The notes under the pieces: model-generated
What the model was told of the DNA's origin: nothing
The model's database searches: none
Seen by the model: only the letters and a program-made list of their open reading frames with translations
Translations under genes and position numbers: made by a program
Origin: Bdellovibrionia bacterium
Lineage (GTDB): Bacteria > Bdellovibrionota > Bdellovibrionia > Bdellovibrionales > JAGQZY01
Length of the DNA stretch: 33,615 bases
Reading direction: 5' to 3'
NCBI GenBank assembly: GCA_030424665.1
Contig: JAUHWN010000029.1
Span: 1-33,615 of the forward strand
Part shown: positions 1 through 10,366 of the stretch, piece after piece
Layout: the number at the start of each line of letters is the position of its first letter
Numbering within the stretch: position 1 is the stretch's first letter

Positions 1-1
1 C

Positions 2-3000
2 ACCGACATGACCATGTTTAAAATCTATGGGGCGATTACTGATAAAGCTGGAAACTACATTACAGATGCCGGATCAGTCACATGGACTTCTGACCGAACA
101 GAAATTACCAATAACCTAGTTGACAATGGTGATGGCTCAGCGGATTTCACTCCGGCTCAGACAATTCCATTCCCAACGCGAGGAAAAATATTCGCCGATG
201 TTGCTCCTTACCCTCAAGGGTCCTCAGGAAATTTGGCAATTGACCCTGGTGTTCCCGCTGAAATTTTAATGATTCCATCTGATAGCAACTACACTCGTAC
301 AGCGGGTGAATACATGAAGTTTCGTCTCGAGGTTCGAGATGCCAAAAACAATCTCGTTGGGCAAAACAATACAAACCAAGGTTATACAGGGGCTATAAAC
401 ATTAAGCTTCAGTTTTCTGACTACCTCAGTGGCGATGAAGTGGCCGGTGGAGTCGTTCCTGAAGTCATGCTTCCGTCGGCTGATGGAGCTCCCGAGTATT
501 CTCGCTATGACCTCGAGTCCTTTCAGGCGACGGAATACAACTTTGTCACCCAGTTTGCTGCGGGCCTTTCTTCGGTCGGTGAAATCTCAAGAGGAATTGT
601 TTTTTGGGATGGGACATCGGTCAGTCCAAAAGTCACTGTTACTGCGACCAGTGCTTCGCTGGGTGATGTATCGACCACAACAACATTTAATGTTGTTCCC
701 GGCCCTGAATATCGAATTCAACTTCGAGATGGACCAGGGGCCACCGGAAAATCAGTGTGTTCAGCTATTTACGGTATTTCCTCAGGAACTTCAACGACTC
801 TCGATGAATTTTTCAGTCTGTATGATGGTGACCAGACCCAAGTTTCCTCACCTCAAGCAAACTCCCCTTGCTCTGGAATTAACTTTCAAGCTGGTGACTC
901 CCCTGTCACTTTCTATTACGCTCTTGAGGATCGGGCCGGGAATTTCCTCGGATCCACGAGTGCTTCGCTTGATTTAGAAGTGAATTCGAGTGCTAAAAGT
1001 GATTTCGATGGACAGTTCTCTCCTACAGGAACTTCTCCATCAACGACCCTTACTCCACTTCAAATTACTAATGGAAATGATCGTTGGATCGATATTATCG
1101 GAACGGTCAATGGTAGCACCCAATATTCTCGTTTCGAAGGTGATATCGATCCCGCTAATCTGGATAAATTCATCATTGGTTTGTACAATGGCAAGACTCG
1201 GAATTTTAGTACTAACGGAAAGCTCTCAGCAGGAAAAGCAATAGAACTGCAAATAAGAGCGCTTGACCAATACGGAAATATAATCACAAACTTTGGAACA
1301 AACACCGTTCCTTTGAGTCGAGACTTTAATATTAGTCTTAGTTCTCCGTTAACTCTCTCACCTAAAGGTAACGCTCCAACCTTTATCCCATTGGGTAACA
1401 GAACTCTTCAATTTGCTCACGGAGTATCTAAGCACAATATTATACTGACAAATACTAATGATAACGTAACTCTTAGTATGACTGACCTCCATATGACAAA
1501 TCCTAAAACAGTAGACCCTCTAACATTCGATCCTAGTGCTGGAGATCCTGGATATATCGAACTTCGTACTGCACTCGATGGAGGTGGCGTCGACTACACA
1601 AACCAGATTGTAAACTTAACAACTGACGATTCGGTAGTTGTTTATGCAAATATTTTCGATGGTCTCGGCAACTACAAAACCTGTGACAATGTCGATTGGA
1701 TCAATCCTGGCTTGACCTATTTCGTACCAGTCGACTCAATGGTATTTACTGATGTCGGCTGTTCGACATTTCTTCAACCACAAAAACCAACTTCGGCTGC
1801 CTCTCGATTGGGAGCTTACTATACATGGACTGATTCAGATGGAAATGACTTTATTATCACGGCCCAAACCGATGATATTTCCGTCGACACCGGAATTCTT
1901 GCGACAATGCAGATCGTTCCCGACAGTCTTAATCTAGAGGCTGGTGAAACTACAAATGTTACGGTTACTCTAAAGGATGCAAAAGGAAATACTCTCAGCG
2001 ATACCGGAACAAAGGGAGTTGCAATTACTTCGGTTGATAATGGAGTCACCCGACTCGGACATGCACAGACCCTTTCACATACCAGCAGCCTCGATTTTAT
2101 TGCTGGAGAAGCCACTTTCTCAGCTATCTTTTACAATTCGACAAAAACTCCTTCACTCAATTTATCAACAACATCAGCACCCTTTGTCTCTGGGCAAACT
2201 TCGGCATTTACAATCACATCAGCGCCTCTTGATCACCTGTGGTTAAGAACCGGCGGCGGACTAACAGAAGTCAATGCTGGTGTAAGTAATACCTATAGTA
2301 TTATCTCTGAAGACGAATGGGGGAACCAGTTAACCTCCGGTGTTGGCTCAACTATCGATGTCACTTTTGATCTAACTAACTCAGCTCTTACAAACCAAGA
2401 TATTTTATCGACAAGCCTCGCCGGCGCAGCCAGTGTTGCGGGCCCCAATGATACCAGTGTTACTGGGACGCTCACTGGAGGTTTTGCACAGGTACAAGTT
2501 GTTTCGACAACAGCAGGAGAAATGCAAGTCAATGGTACAAGTTCTGCTGGCATCAATGAGGGCAATAATACAGAGCAATACTTACAAATTATGCCGCTCT
2601 CTACCATAGACCATATTTCGTTTAAACCAGCTCCAAAGCCAACCCATACAGCTAGTCCAAGCTTACCGATTTTTCCATTTAGCGTCGAGTTAAGGGATAT
2701 TTATGACAATGTGATCACGACCGAGGATAGCGAAACCATTGACATCACTCTCGACTCCGGAACTGGGTCAATTTCCGGAACGTCAAACAAATCTGTTTCG
2801 GCGGGTAAGGTTCAATTTGACGATCTTATTTATACAAAAGCTGAAGCAATCACTCTCAGGGCAACTCTCGATTCCGATGCTGGAAAAACAATCACAGCTC
2901 CCATAACAGTTAACGTCGGTGGCGCTACACAATCTATCGTCGCTCTTCCCGACCAAACTTTTACTGAAGGTGTAAGTAGCCTTGGAGCAGCTATTTCAGG

Positions 3001-6000
3001 CGGATCATTCAGTGGTACCAACACCGTTGATGTCGGCACTCCTTTTGTCGTAAAAGTCTATGTTGTCGACGACGCCTTCAACAAATCAAGTGGCTATGGC
3101 TTTCCTGTTAATCTCACATCAACGGACCCTAATGCTACAATTTCAGCCCCAGTTGTGCCAACTGGTGGAGAGGCAACCTTCACTGTTACTTTTAAGAGTC
3201 AGGGCAATCACACACTATTAGCCGATGCTAGTGGAGTGACGGATCGACCGAGTACAACTGTCGCAGCAAATCCTTTGGCAGCGAGTCAGCTTCTAGTCCT
3301 TCACCCTGGACAAGTTCTTGATGAAGGGGCCGATGATCTCGATGATGCGATTGATAACCCCGCAACAACGACACAAACAGCTGGCGCAGCCTTCAATGTG
3401 ACAGTTGTAGCTGTTGATAGTTTCTACAATAAAGTTACAGATAAAGACGGTTCGTCAGTCTCAATTACAACTTCTGACCCCAATGATGTCCATCCTGCGA
3501 GTGAAACCCTAGCCGGTGGTGAAGCCACATTCTCAGTAACAAATCTGACTGCACTGAGTAATCAAAAGATTGTTCCATCGGGTGCTTCGATTACTCCTAG
3601 AGATTCTGAACTCTACGATATCGCCCCAGGGACAGCTATAAAAACAATTGTTCATATGCCCGGTCAAACTTATCACCCTGGAACTAACTCTTATGGCACG
3701 GCTCTACAAAGTGGAGCCTCAGACCAAGCTGCAGGAGTCTCTTTTACCGTCGATGTCTACGCCGTTGACGCCTACTTTAACATCGATACCAGCTACAATG
3801 GCGCATTATCGATCACAACACCCGGTGATCCTAACGATACCGAACCCATCGCCCCTACTAGTTTCACAAGTGGACAGGCGACCTTTACAATCAATCCTGT
3901 AAAAGCTAATTCAAGTCAACAGATTAGCGTTTCTTCTGGTCTCAACGATGTCGCCCACGCGCCAGCCTCCTATGATGTAAATCCCGGAGCGAAAAGATTC
4001 TTACTTTCACTTTTTGATAACCAAAGTCTCACACAAGGTGTATCGTCCTTAGCCGCCGCTGTGAATCCAACAGCTATTCCCGCAAAGAATGCTGGAGATT
4101 TAATTAACATCACAGTTTATGGAACTGATATCCATTATAATGTTATCAATGATGGAAGTCTCATCAGTTTATCCACAACTGCTCCTAATGATGATCACCC
4201 TACTGCTAAAAACCTGGTGAGCGGAAGCACTACATTTACCGTTCAAAATTACAAAGCCGGATCTGGCTATACTGTTAGTGCGTCCGGAGGTGGATATCCA
4301 GTCAGCCAAACCTCTAATACTTACGATATTAATGCAGGGTCTGTGACTAATGTTATTGCCCTTCTTCCTGGCGAAAGCTTGAGCGAAGGTCACGATACAT
4401 TTGCCGAAGCGTCTTCAGGAAATCCATCGGATCAAACCAATGGTATTTACTTTCCGGTAACCCTATACTCCACAGACAACTATTATAATAGAGTGAATAG
4501 TTCTGTTACCGTAGATATTTCTGCACCTTTTGGAGCGGCGGCCAGCTCTGGCTCTACCAGTTTTGCCGGTGGGAGTATGGTTCAAATCAATCTACAACAC
4601 AGTGCTGCCGGCACGAATCAAGTTGTGCGTCCGAGTAGTACTCTTAACGATATTGACTCTGATCAATATGATGTTGTCGCATCTCTATCAGCACCAACGC
4701 TCGCTCTTTCTGATCCTAACACGGGGTCGACCAGTTACGCCCGACAACAAAATATCGATGTGAATATTACCAATGGAGCGACCATTGCCTATTGGTGTCT
4801 CAGTGAATCCCAAAATCTGAACCCCAGTCTTGGTGTTAACAACCGTGGAACCTGTACCGGAGGTACTGGTGGGGCCGGTGCTGGATGGCATTCGTCTAAG
4901 CCAGGAAGCTTTATTCTCAGTGCAGGAGACGAAAACAAGACCGTTTACCTCTGGGTCGCAGATAGTGCTAACAATGTCTACGGAACAGTCGAGTCAGACG
5001 CCATCTACTTAAAAACGAACAAGCCTGTTGTTCCGTCGGTCGCTCTCGAAGATCCAGACTCATCATCGACAACGCATACAAATAACCTCACGACCAATCT
5101 CACAATTACAGGCGATACCGATGCAGTTGCTTGGTGGGTCGACGAAAGAGCCGATGGCGCCTCTGCCCCAAGCGCTCCTCTCTATAATGACGGAGCTTGG
5201 CTAGGCACAAGGCCTACTACAATTGATATGGGTGGAAACGGCCTAAGAAAAGTTTATGTTTATACGAAAGATATCGCGGACAATGTCTCTGTTTCTGCAG
5301 CGACACAAACTATCTACTATGATTCAGTCGCCCCCGGAGGAGCTCTTAGTATTGTTGGTGTCGCTGGCGGTGCCGTCGATAGTACCTATGATACAACTTT
5401 AAGTGCGAGCCTCACTCCCACCATTGCATTCTTACCGGCCACCGACGCCACTTCAATTACCTATACTATGAATGTTCAAACTCTCGCGAGTGCTGATGCC
5501 TGTGCTCCTGAAGTGGTTACGGTGTCTGACCCCCTTGAGTTTACGGGATGTACACTCACTGATGGTGTCACTTACAAAGTTCTATTAACAGCAACTGATC
5601 AGGCAGGTAACGTTTCTGCGGCTAGCAACAGTGGTACTTTTCAATTTACTGTAGTTGATGGACTTGCTCAATTTGTCGTCACTAAAGTACCCCCAGGTAA
5701 CGCGGTTTCTGATACCTCTTTTGATATTCAAATTGAAGCGCAAAATGCTGGTGGTAATACCGTAACTGCCTATGATGGCTTAAAAACCCTAGATTTTTCT
5801 ACGGATGGAAGTAACGGTGGCACTCGTTGTGGAGCCAGCGGCGGAGCCCTTCTTCCAAGTACTCCAGGTCAAGATGCTTCAATTAATTTCAGCAATGGGA
5901 TTGCCACAGTCTCTGTGACTCTTAAAAAAGCGGAATCCGGAGTGAGCATTTCGGTGCAAGAAGATGGCTCTAGTGTAGCCGGAACTTTGAGTGGCATCAC

Positions 6001-8185
6001 TGTCAATGCGGGAGCACAAAATTGTATTCGCATTGAATCCGCTAACGATGGAAGTGGCGCTATTTTGGGCGCTCAAGCACTGAGTATCGATGGAATTTTC
6101 TCGGCTCACGCTGTAGCTTATGACTCACAAGGAAACTTTATCAGTTCTCCGAGTGTCAACTGGTCGGGCTCAGCTGATCTGGCACAACTTCCAATACCTA
6201 CAACAGGCAGCAGTACTACTATTGTTGCTTCCAAATTAGGTTCTGGGAATCTTACTGCAAGCGGATCATCGGACAGTGTTTCCGTTACAGTTTCTGGAGG
6301 TACCGTCGATCGAAGTTTCACTTCTAGTAGCTTCGACAATGAGAGTGTTAATCATCTTGAAGACGATAGTATTGAACTCATCAAGCATTGGGATGTGAGT
6401 AGCGACAGTGTTGTCGCCTGGAGAACTAACTCTGGTCTCAGCTGGCATACCGAAACTAAAGGAACAACCACCCGTGGTATCCGAGCCAACTTCCCTCTTC
6501 AAGCGCGCCTTGCCTTGACCTCAGACAGTCTAGAAATTCTTGATGCCGCCTCAAACGATCTCTTCATGCGTTTTGACCGAGGCCCGGGGTTTGCTCTAGA
6601 TACGGCCCTCGGTAGCATCACCTCTCTCGATGCTAAAGATGGAATGATCTTTCTTGGCTACGATGATAGTACAAATGGGGCTGTAGTCATTATTGATTTG
6701 GTAAATGATAATTTTCATAAATTGACGGCAAGTGATAATCTCATTTTCAATAGGAATATTTCTCAAAGAAATTCTGCCGGTACGTGGAGCGGCGGCACAT
6801 CGAGCTATCCACAACTTACAACATCCGGCGATAGAGTCTACTCTTTGGCAACCCATAACGATGGAGCCGACTCTTTTGTCGCCGTCGGCACACAAAATGG
6901 TATCAATGTACTTAGACTTACGGGCACACCGGGCTCTTTTAAAAATACAACAGCTAATCCTGTCCAACAGATCCAAATTGCCTCTAACGATAAACTCTAC
7001 TTTTTTGAAGAGACTGTCGGCCTCAATCGATCCGATATCACGCTACCACTGGGAAGTGATTTCACTGTAGATCACACCTATACTCTGACTTCGGCAGGTG
7101 AATTACTCACTCTTGATGCCAATGGTATGAGCCTGCAAGAATCAAGGTCCGCTGCTGACCCGGGACAGAATCTTATATTTATCGCAAGTGATAAGGGTCT
7201 CTCGGCAATCCATGAACACTCTACTGATGCCAGTGCGGAGTCAAAGAACTTTGTGATCAGCGGAAGTGGTTCTAATCCTTTTGCTGGAGCACTCGCTTTA
7301 GACGGCACATCGGGAACTCTCTCTATTGCCAACTCAGCAAGTATGACAAATAGCCTAACTCTCGAGTTCTGGTTTAAGCCAGATGCGACACTAAATAGTG
7401 GAAGTGCTGCATCTGGAATATTTTCAGTTGGAAGTCCATCCGTAGATGGTTTTATGGGCCTCACTCACAATGCAAGTGCTGACGGTAAACTTGAATTTTC
7501 AGTTCGTCACTCTGGCTCTACCTACAAAGTTGCAAGTACTGAAACCTCATTTTCGGCTCATACATGGTACCACGTAGCAGTTACCATCGATGGAGCTAGC
7601 GGAATTGATATGTGGATTAATGGAACTAACAATCAATTCAATCCTATCGATCTCTCCGGGTTTACACCTGAGGGGGCCAGTAATCTGGTTTTCGGGAGTG
7701 ATGGTACAAATTATTTCGCTGGCCTTATTGACGAAATTCGAATTTCATCTTCAGCAATTTATTCTACAGCCAGTTTTGCGGTTCCAGGAACGGAACTATC
7801 TAATGTAGGTGCCATACACCTTTTCCATCTCAACGAAAACAGTGGTGGTACTGCCGCCTATTCTGACACCGATGCCACCGTCAACGGGACTCTCGGAGGA
7901 AATTCACTCTTTGTTTATCCAATTATTCCCGGCAGCTCTCAAAGTATAAAGGATCTTAGCTCGATCACCCACTCTGGATCGACCTCTACACAAATCATCA
8001 CTTCAAACTACTGGTATGAAATATCCAACTCTGATGATGTTGATGGCACAACTTCGAGTATAAGTGATAGTCTGAGCCTTGGTAGCGGCGTGAATCAAGT
8101 CGAAGTCTACAATGTCGACTCTTCAAGCAACTACGACTTACTCCTCGGAACACCTGCCAATGGATTGCGCGCTCTTAGAGAGTAA
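2..8185 (+). CDS. Giant extracellular-type Ig-like repeat protein with LamG-like domain, 5' end outside window
   Basis: The frame is open from the first bases, so the true start and any signal peptide lie upstream; about 2,728 codons are visible. The protein is rich in Ser, Thr, Gly, Asp and Asn and poor in Cys, as in secreted beta-sandwich proteins. Five related repeats of about 117 residues run from roughly base 2930 to 4680; each opens with a PGQ/PDQ-like motif plus EGxxxL/A, has a V-x-xxD-xxxN strand, then DPND and a GGEATFTV-like strand. Two Ig-like domains with the W-x-V/L...K-x-VY-V/LW-x-x-D-x-A-x-N-V pattern follow (bases 4700-5320). Near the C terminus, bases 7290-7770 encode a concanavalin A/LamG-like fold (LEFWFKPD, WYHVAVTIDG, GLIDEIRIS). 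No C-terminal anchor or sorting motif is recognised. A surface or secreted adhesin or host-contact protein is an inference. It converges on the gene ending at 8204 with only 18 bases between. Confidence 0.85.
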   Translation, partial: TDMTMFKIYGAITDKAGNYITDAGSVTWTSDRTEITNNLVDNGDGSADFTPAQTIPFPTRGKIFADVAPYPQGSSGNLAIDPGVPAEILMIPSDSNYTRTAGEYMKFRLEVRDAKNNLVGQNNTNQGYTGAINIKLQFSDYLSGDEVAGGVVPEVMLPSADGAPEYSRYDLESFQATEYNFVTQFAAGLSSVGEISRGIVFWDGTSVSPKVTVTATSASLGDVSTTTTFNVVPGPEYRIQLRDGPGATGKSVCSAIYGISSGTSTTLDEFFSLYDGDQTQVSSPQANSPCSGINFQAGDSPVTFYYALEDRAGNFLGSTSASLDLEVNSSAKSDFDGQFSPTGTSPSTTLTPLQITNGNDRWIDIIGTVNGSTQYSRFEGDIDPANLDKFIIGLYNGKTRNFSTNGKLSAGKAIELQIRALDQYGNIITNFGTNTVPLSRDFNISLSSPLTLSPKGNAPTFIPLGNRTLQFAHGVSKHNIILTNTNDNVTLSMTDLHMTNPKTVDPLTFDPSAGDPGYIELRTALDGGGVDYTNQIVNLTTDDSVVVYANIFDGLGNYKTCDNVDWINPGLTYFVPVDSMVFTDVGCSTFLQPQKPTSAASRLGAYYTWTDSDGNDFIITAQTDDISVDTGILATMQIVPDSLNLEAGETTNVTVTLKDAKGNTLSDTGTKGVAITSVDNGVTRLGHAQTLSHTSSLDFIAGEATFSAIFYNSTKTPSLNLSTTSAPFVSGQTSAFTITSAPLDHLWLRTGGGLTEVNAGVSNTYSIISEDEWGNQLTSGVGSTIDVTFDLTNSALTNQDILSTSLAGAASVAGPNDTSVTGTLTGGFAQVQVVSTTAGEMQVNGTSSAGINEGNNTEQYLQIMPLSTIDHISFKPAPKPTHTASPSLPIFPFSVELRDIYDNVITTEDSETIDITLDSGTGSISGTSNKSVSAGKVQFDDLIYTKAEAITLRATLDSDAGKTITAPITVNVGGATQSIVALPDQTFTEGVSSLGAAISGGSFSGTNTVDVGTPFVVKVYVVDDAFNKSSGYGFPVNLTSTDPNATISAPVVPTGGEATFTVTFKSQGNHTLLADASGVTDRPSTTVAANPLAASQLLVLHPGQVLDEGADDLDDAIDNPATTTQTAGAAFNVTVVAVDSFYNKVTDKDGSSVSITTSDPNDVHPASETLAGGEATFSVTNLTALSNQKIVPSGASITPRDSELYDIAPGTAIKTIVHMPGQTYHPGTNSYGTALQSGASDQAAGVSFTVDVYAVDAYFNIDTSYNGALSITTPGDPNDTEPIAPTSFTSGQATFTINPVKANSSQQISVSSGLNDVAHAPASYDVNPGAKRFLLSLFDNQSLTQGVSSLAAAVNPTAIPAKNAGDLINITVYGTDIHYNVINDGSLISLSTTAPNDDHPTAKNLVSGSTTFTVQNYKAGSGYTVSASGGGYPVSQTSNTYDINAGSVTNVIALLPGESLSEGHDTFAEASSGNPSDQTNGIYFPVTLYSTDNYYNRVNSSVTVDISAPFGAAASSGSTSFAGGSMVQINLQHSAAGTNQVVRPSSTLNDIDSDQYDVVASLSAPTLALSDPNTGSTSYARQQNIDVNITNGATIAYWCLSESQNLNPSLGVNNRGTCTGGTGGAGAGWHSSKPGSFILSAGDENKTVYLWVADSANNVYGTVESDAIYLKTNKPVVPSVALEDPDSSSTTHTNNLTTNLTITGDTDAVAWWVDERADGASAPSAPLYNDGAWLGTRPTTIDMGGNGLRKVYVYTKDIADNVSVSAATQTIYYDSVAPGGALSIVGVAGGAVDSTYDTTLSASLTPTIAFLPATDATSITYTMNVQTLASADACAPEVVTVSDPLEFTGCTLTDGVTYKVLLTATDQAGNVSAASNSGTFQFTVVDGLAQFVVTKVPPGNAVSDTSFDIQIEAQNAGGNTVTAYDGLKTLDFSTDGSNGGTRCGASGGALLPSTPGQDASINFSNGIATVSVTLKKAESGVSISVQEDGSSVAGTLSGITVNAGAQNCIRIESANDGSGAILGAQALSIDGIFSAHAVAYDSQGNFISSPSVNWSGSADLAQLPIPTTGSSTTIVASKLGSGNLTASGSSDSVSVTVSGGTVDRSFTSSSFDNESVNHLEDDSIELIKHWDVSSDSVVAWRTNSGLSWHTETKGTTTRGIRANFPLQARLALTSDSLEILDAASNDLFMRFDRGPGFALDTALGSITSLDAKDGMIFLGYDDSTNGAVVIIDLVNDNFHKLTASDNLIFNRNISQRNSAGTWSGGTSSYPQLTTSGDRVYSLATHNDGADSFVAVGTQNGINVLRLTGTPGSFKNTTANPVQQIQIASNDKLYFFEETVGLNRSDITLPLGSDFTVDHTYTLTSAGELLTLDANGMSLQESRSAADPGQNLIFIASDKGLSAIHEHSTDASAESKNFVISGSGSNPFAGALALDGTSGTLSIANSASMTNSLTLEFWFKPDATLNSGSAASGIFSVGSPSVDGFMGLTHNASADGKLEFSVRHSGSTYKVASTETSFSAHTWYHVAVTIDGASGIDMWINGTNNQFNPIDLSGFTPEGASNLVFGSDGTNYFAGLIDEIRISSSAIYSTASFAVPGTELSNVGAIHLFHLNENSGGTAAYSDTDATVNGTLGGNSLFVYPIIPGSSQSIKDLSSITHSGSTSTQIITSNYWYEISNSDDVDGTTSSISDSLSLGSGVNQVEVYNVDSSSNYDLLLGTPANGLRALRE
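2930..4680 (+). repeat. Five tandem about 117-residue protein repeats
   Basis: Repeat units begin near bases 2940, 3300, 3655, 4010 and 4360. Each begins with a P-G/D-Q/E motif (DQTFTEG, GQVLDEG, GQTYHPG, NQSLTQG, GESLSEG). About 40 residues on is a strand ending D-x-x-x-N (VVDDAFN, AVDSFYN, AVDAYFN, GTDIHYN, STDNYYN). Then comes DPN/PND, then GG/SG-x-A/T-TFTV. The DNA itself has diverged, so this is an old protein repeat, not a recent DNA duplication. Confidence 0.8.
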
Positions 8186-8203
8186 TTCATTGGCCATTTA
8201 AAC

Positions 8204-8806
8204 CTATTGCTGGTCCCATTTTTTGATGGTTTCAATTAGAACTTTTCGCCTGTGGGCGAATTCATCAGCGTTCGACTCTGCAAGAGCCTCCGTCAGCGAA
8301 ACACTGGCCATAAATCGCTCGCCATTACTGAGACTCTGATCCTTCTCTAGGAGTCTCATCCAACGAATCAATTGATCATTTGGCGACTTTCCTAGTGAAC
8401 GAAAAAGAGCTAAACGCACCTGCGGAGACGTATCATTGTACAATCGATTCATAGCTTGAAAACTAGCTTCACTTGGAAAGTAAGGTAAAGTCCTCGCGGC
8501 AATCATTCTAAACTCTAGAGATGAAGACTTTTCCATTTCCATCGCCTTTTTAAAGGCATAGAATTGCCCTTCTGAAGCCAGGTACTCCATGGCATTGGAT
8601 ACCTTTGCTAGGTCCTCGTTCTTCCAGTCTTCTAAGACCGATAAACTATCTCGCTCTCTTTTAGAGGCCGCTCTATCCGATTGAACTTTTTTAAAGGCTC
8701 CGTAAAGACCGATACTTACGATGGTCAGTCCGATTAAAAAAAAAGAATTTTTAAGAAACCACTGTTTCGCCCTGGAAACTTCTGTAGTGTTATTACTAAG
8801 GTCCAT
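8204..8806 (-). CDS. Membrane-anchored helical-repeat (HEAT-like) protein downstream of motB
   Basis: About 200 residues: a short N terminus, one transmembrane helix (FFLIGLTIVSIGLYGAF region), then a charged alpha-helical domain. The latter half resembles HEAT repeats (EFRMIAARTLPYF, PQVRLALFRSLGK, ERFMASVSLTEAL). The start at 8806 is chosen because GGAG lies 9 bases upstream; an ATG at 8815 would abut that Shine-Dalgarno sequence. It overlaps the end of motB by 11 bases, so it is the last gene of the mot operon and is presumably translated with it. The soluble part could be cytoplasmic or periplasmic and no enzyme motif is visible. A scaffold or stator-accessory role is inferred from position only. 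Confidence 0.75.
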   Translation of the reverse strand: MDLSNNTTEVSRAKQWFLKNSFFLIGLTIVSIGLYGAFKKVQSDRAASKRERDSLSVLEDWKNEDLAKVSNAMEYLASEGQFYAFKKAMEMEKSSSLEFRMIAARTLPYFPSEASFQAMNRLYNDTSPQVRLALFRSLGKSPNDQLIRWMRLLEKDQSLSNGERFMASVSLTEALAESNADEFAHRRKVLIETIKKWDQQ

Positions 8807-9542
8807 TTGATTCATCTCCGAATTGCGGCGGAGCCACAGCAGGACTCGGTTGCTTAACAATTCCAGGAGCGACAACCTTTAAAACCACCCGACGGTTGAG
8901 TTCCCTATTTTCGGGAATAGCATCACCGTCTCTATTTCGATTGGGAAAGGCCGGGCGCCCCTCGCCATATCCCATGGCTACCAGTAAATGCTTTGGATAT
9001 CCCGCTTTTTCGAACACCTTCACTACCGTGGCTGCACGGGACGCACTCAGCTCCCAGTTTGATGGAAACTTGTCAGTAGAAATGGGAATATCATCCGTAT
9101 GGCCCGCTACTAGAATTTCTGCTGAATTTACCGTTTCAAAGATAACCTGAGTTAAAGTTTCAAGACTCGCCTGGGCCTCGGGTAGCATATCAGCCGAACC
9201 CAACTCAAAAAGTAAAACTGAACGAAAGGTAATTTCTAATCCATCTTTTACTGGGTTTAGCTGGAGTTCCGAAATAATTCCAGTATCCTCCATCTCTTCT
9301 TTCAGTTCTTCTAACTGTTTCGCCAATTCTTCATAAGGGACTGAATAAGTGCCACCAAATTGCTTAGCTACACTCTTTTTCATCTCTTCCTGACTTGTTT
9401 CTTTAGATGCAGAAAAAACGTACATCAATACGAAAAAACCAAAAAGTAAGGTCATCATATCAGAGTAGGAGATGAGCCAAATTTCATCATTTTCTCCACC
9501 ACCTGAATGATCATTTAAAGGAGATGACTTGTGATCTAACAT
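8796..9542 (-). CDS. motB: MotB-family stator protein with OmpA-like peptidoglycan-binding domain
   Basis: The peptidoglycan-anchored half of an ion-driven stator. The 248-residue protein starts with a short cytoplasmic segment and a single helix, WLISYSDMMTLLFGFFVLMY. Asp28 in SYSD is the expected ion-carrying aspartate, equivalent to E. coli MotB Asp32. A linker with an acidic coiled-coil stretch (EELAKQLEELKEEMED) leads to an OmpA/MotB domain carrying AGHTDDIP, NWELSASRA and NRELNRRVV. The tail is Pro-rich. The start overlaps the motA stop as TGATG, the usual coupled arrangement. The family assignment is secure. Whether it drives a flagellum or another machine is open, because the same operon carries a FliF/FliG-like protein and envelope proteins but no ordinary flagellar genes. 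Confidence 0.95.
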   Translation of the reverse strand: MLDHKSSPLNDHSGGGENDEIWLISYSDMMTLLFGFFVLMYVFSASKETSQEEMKKSVAKQFGGTYSVPYEELAKQLEELKEEMEDTGIISELQLNPVKDGLEITFRSVLLFELGSADMLPEAQASLETLTQVIFETVNSAEILVAGHTDDIPISTDKFPSNWELSASRAATVVKVFEKAGYPKHLLVAMGYGEGRPAFPNRNRDGDAIPENRELNRRVVLKVVAPGIVKQPSPAVAPPQFGDESNGP

Positions 9543-10345
9543 CAGGCCGCCTTTTGCGAACTCGAATTAATAGATTTCCAGTCCACCCGTTCTGCGGGAA
9601 GGAGATAGGAGTTGAGTTCTTCGACCATGATGACGCGATTCTTATTCTCGGCGATAAGCTTTAGACCTTCCGCAACCAAGCGGTTTTTGATCCAAAGCTC
9701 TTTGGCACCATCTTCGAGGTGATCGGCGATGGGCAAAATGATTAGGTTAGCAAAGGCGATCCCATACAGTGTTGCAACGAGTGCAACTGCCATAGCTGGA
9801 CCGATCGTCTTCTCGGCCCCTGGCTTACCAATTTCTTTAAGAAGAGCAATCATACCCAAAACCGCTCCCATGAGCCCCATCGCTGGTGGGAACTTACCAA
9901 GAGCTTTAAAACGTCTGGCGTCCTCAGAGTAACGATTGTATATGGTCATCGCACGAACAGAGAGAACCTCGTGAAGTTTCTCAGGATCCATATAACCTTC
10001 AGCGAGCAGCATCACTCCTTCTTTCACAAAGTGATCTTTTATACTCGGATAAATATTTTCGTAGGATTCACCCTTGCGTCTTTTCTCGGCAACAAGAAGC
10101 AGCTCCTTCATCACATCAACGTATTCCACTTTGTACGTTCGTATGACTCGCAAATAGAAAATTTTCATCATTAAAATAATTCGATCCATCTGCAGAGAGA
10201 TAGCCGCCACTGCCATTGTTCCACCAAAAACGATAAGAGCAGCATGCCAGTCGACAAATGCCATAAAATCATCGGTGGCCGAGTAAACGCCAAAGACGAA
10301 GACAAAGACTGCTAGGAGTAAAGAGGCAATCGACGAAATGTTCAT
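9542..10345 (-). CDS. motA: MotA-family stator protein
   Basis: The membrane half of the stator, 267 residues. Two N-terminal helices (SIASLLLAVFVFVFGVYS; ALIVFGGTMAVAAISL) are followed by a cytoplasmic domain with the charged YNRYSEDARRF helix. A second hairpin carries PPAMGLMGAVLGMIALL and IGPAMAVALVATLYGIAFANLIILP, the Pro/Gly-rich helices that line the ion channel with MotB Asp28. The cytoplasmic tail contains MVEELNSYLLP. The start has GGGGAAG just upstream. It sits 21 bases after the outer-membrane barrel gene and overlaps motB by one base. Known family members couple H+ or Na+ flow to torque on FliG. A natural partner candidate is the FliG-like domain encoded two genes upstream. Confidence 0.95.
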   Translation of the reverse strand: MNISSIASLLLAVFVFVFGVYSATDDFMAFVDWHAALIVFGGTMAVAAISLQMDRIILMMKIFYLRVIRTYKVEYVDVMKELLLVAEKRRKGESYENIYPSIKDHFVKEGVMLLAEGYMDPEKLHEVLSVRAMTIYNRYSEDARRFKALGKFPPAMGLMGAVLGMIALLKEIGKPGAEKTIGPAMAVALVATLYGIAFANLIILPIADHLEDGAKELWIKNRLVAEGLKLIAENKNRVIMVEELNSYLLPAERVDWKSINSSSQKAA

Positions 10346-10366
10346 AAGTACTTCCCCTTTCTCGTT

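Noticed and set aside
429..1244. Additional open frames inside the giant repeat gene
   Set aside because: They overlap the long frame, have no ribosome-binding site and no recognisable product.
2930..4680. Repeat block considered as a recent DNA duplication or CRISPR-like array
   Set aside because: Units are about 350 bases, conserved only as protein motifs, with no short direct DNA repeats and spacers.
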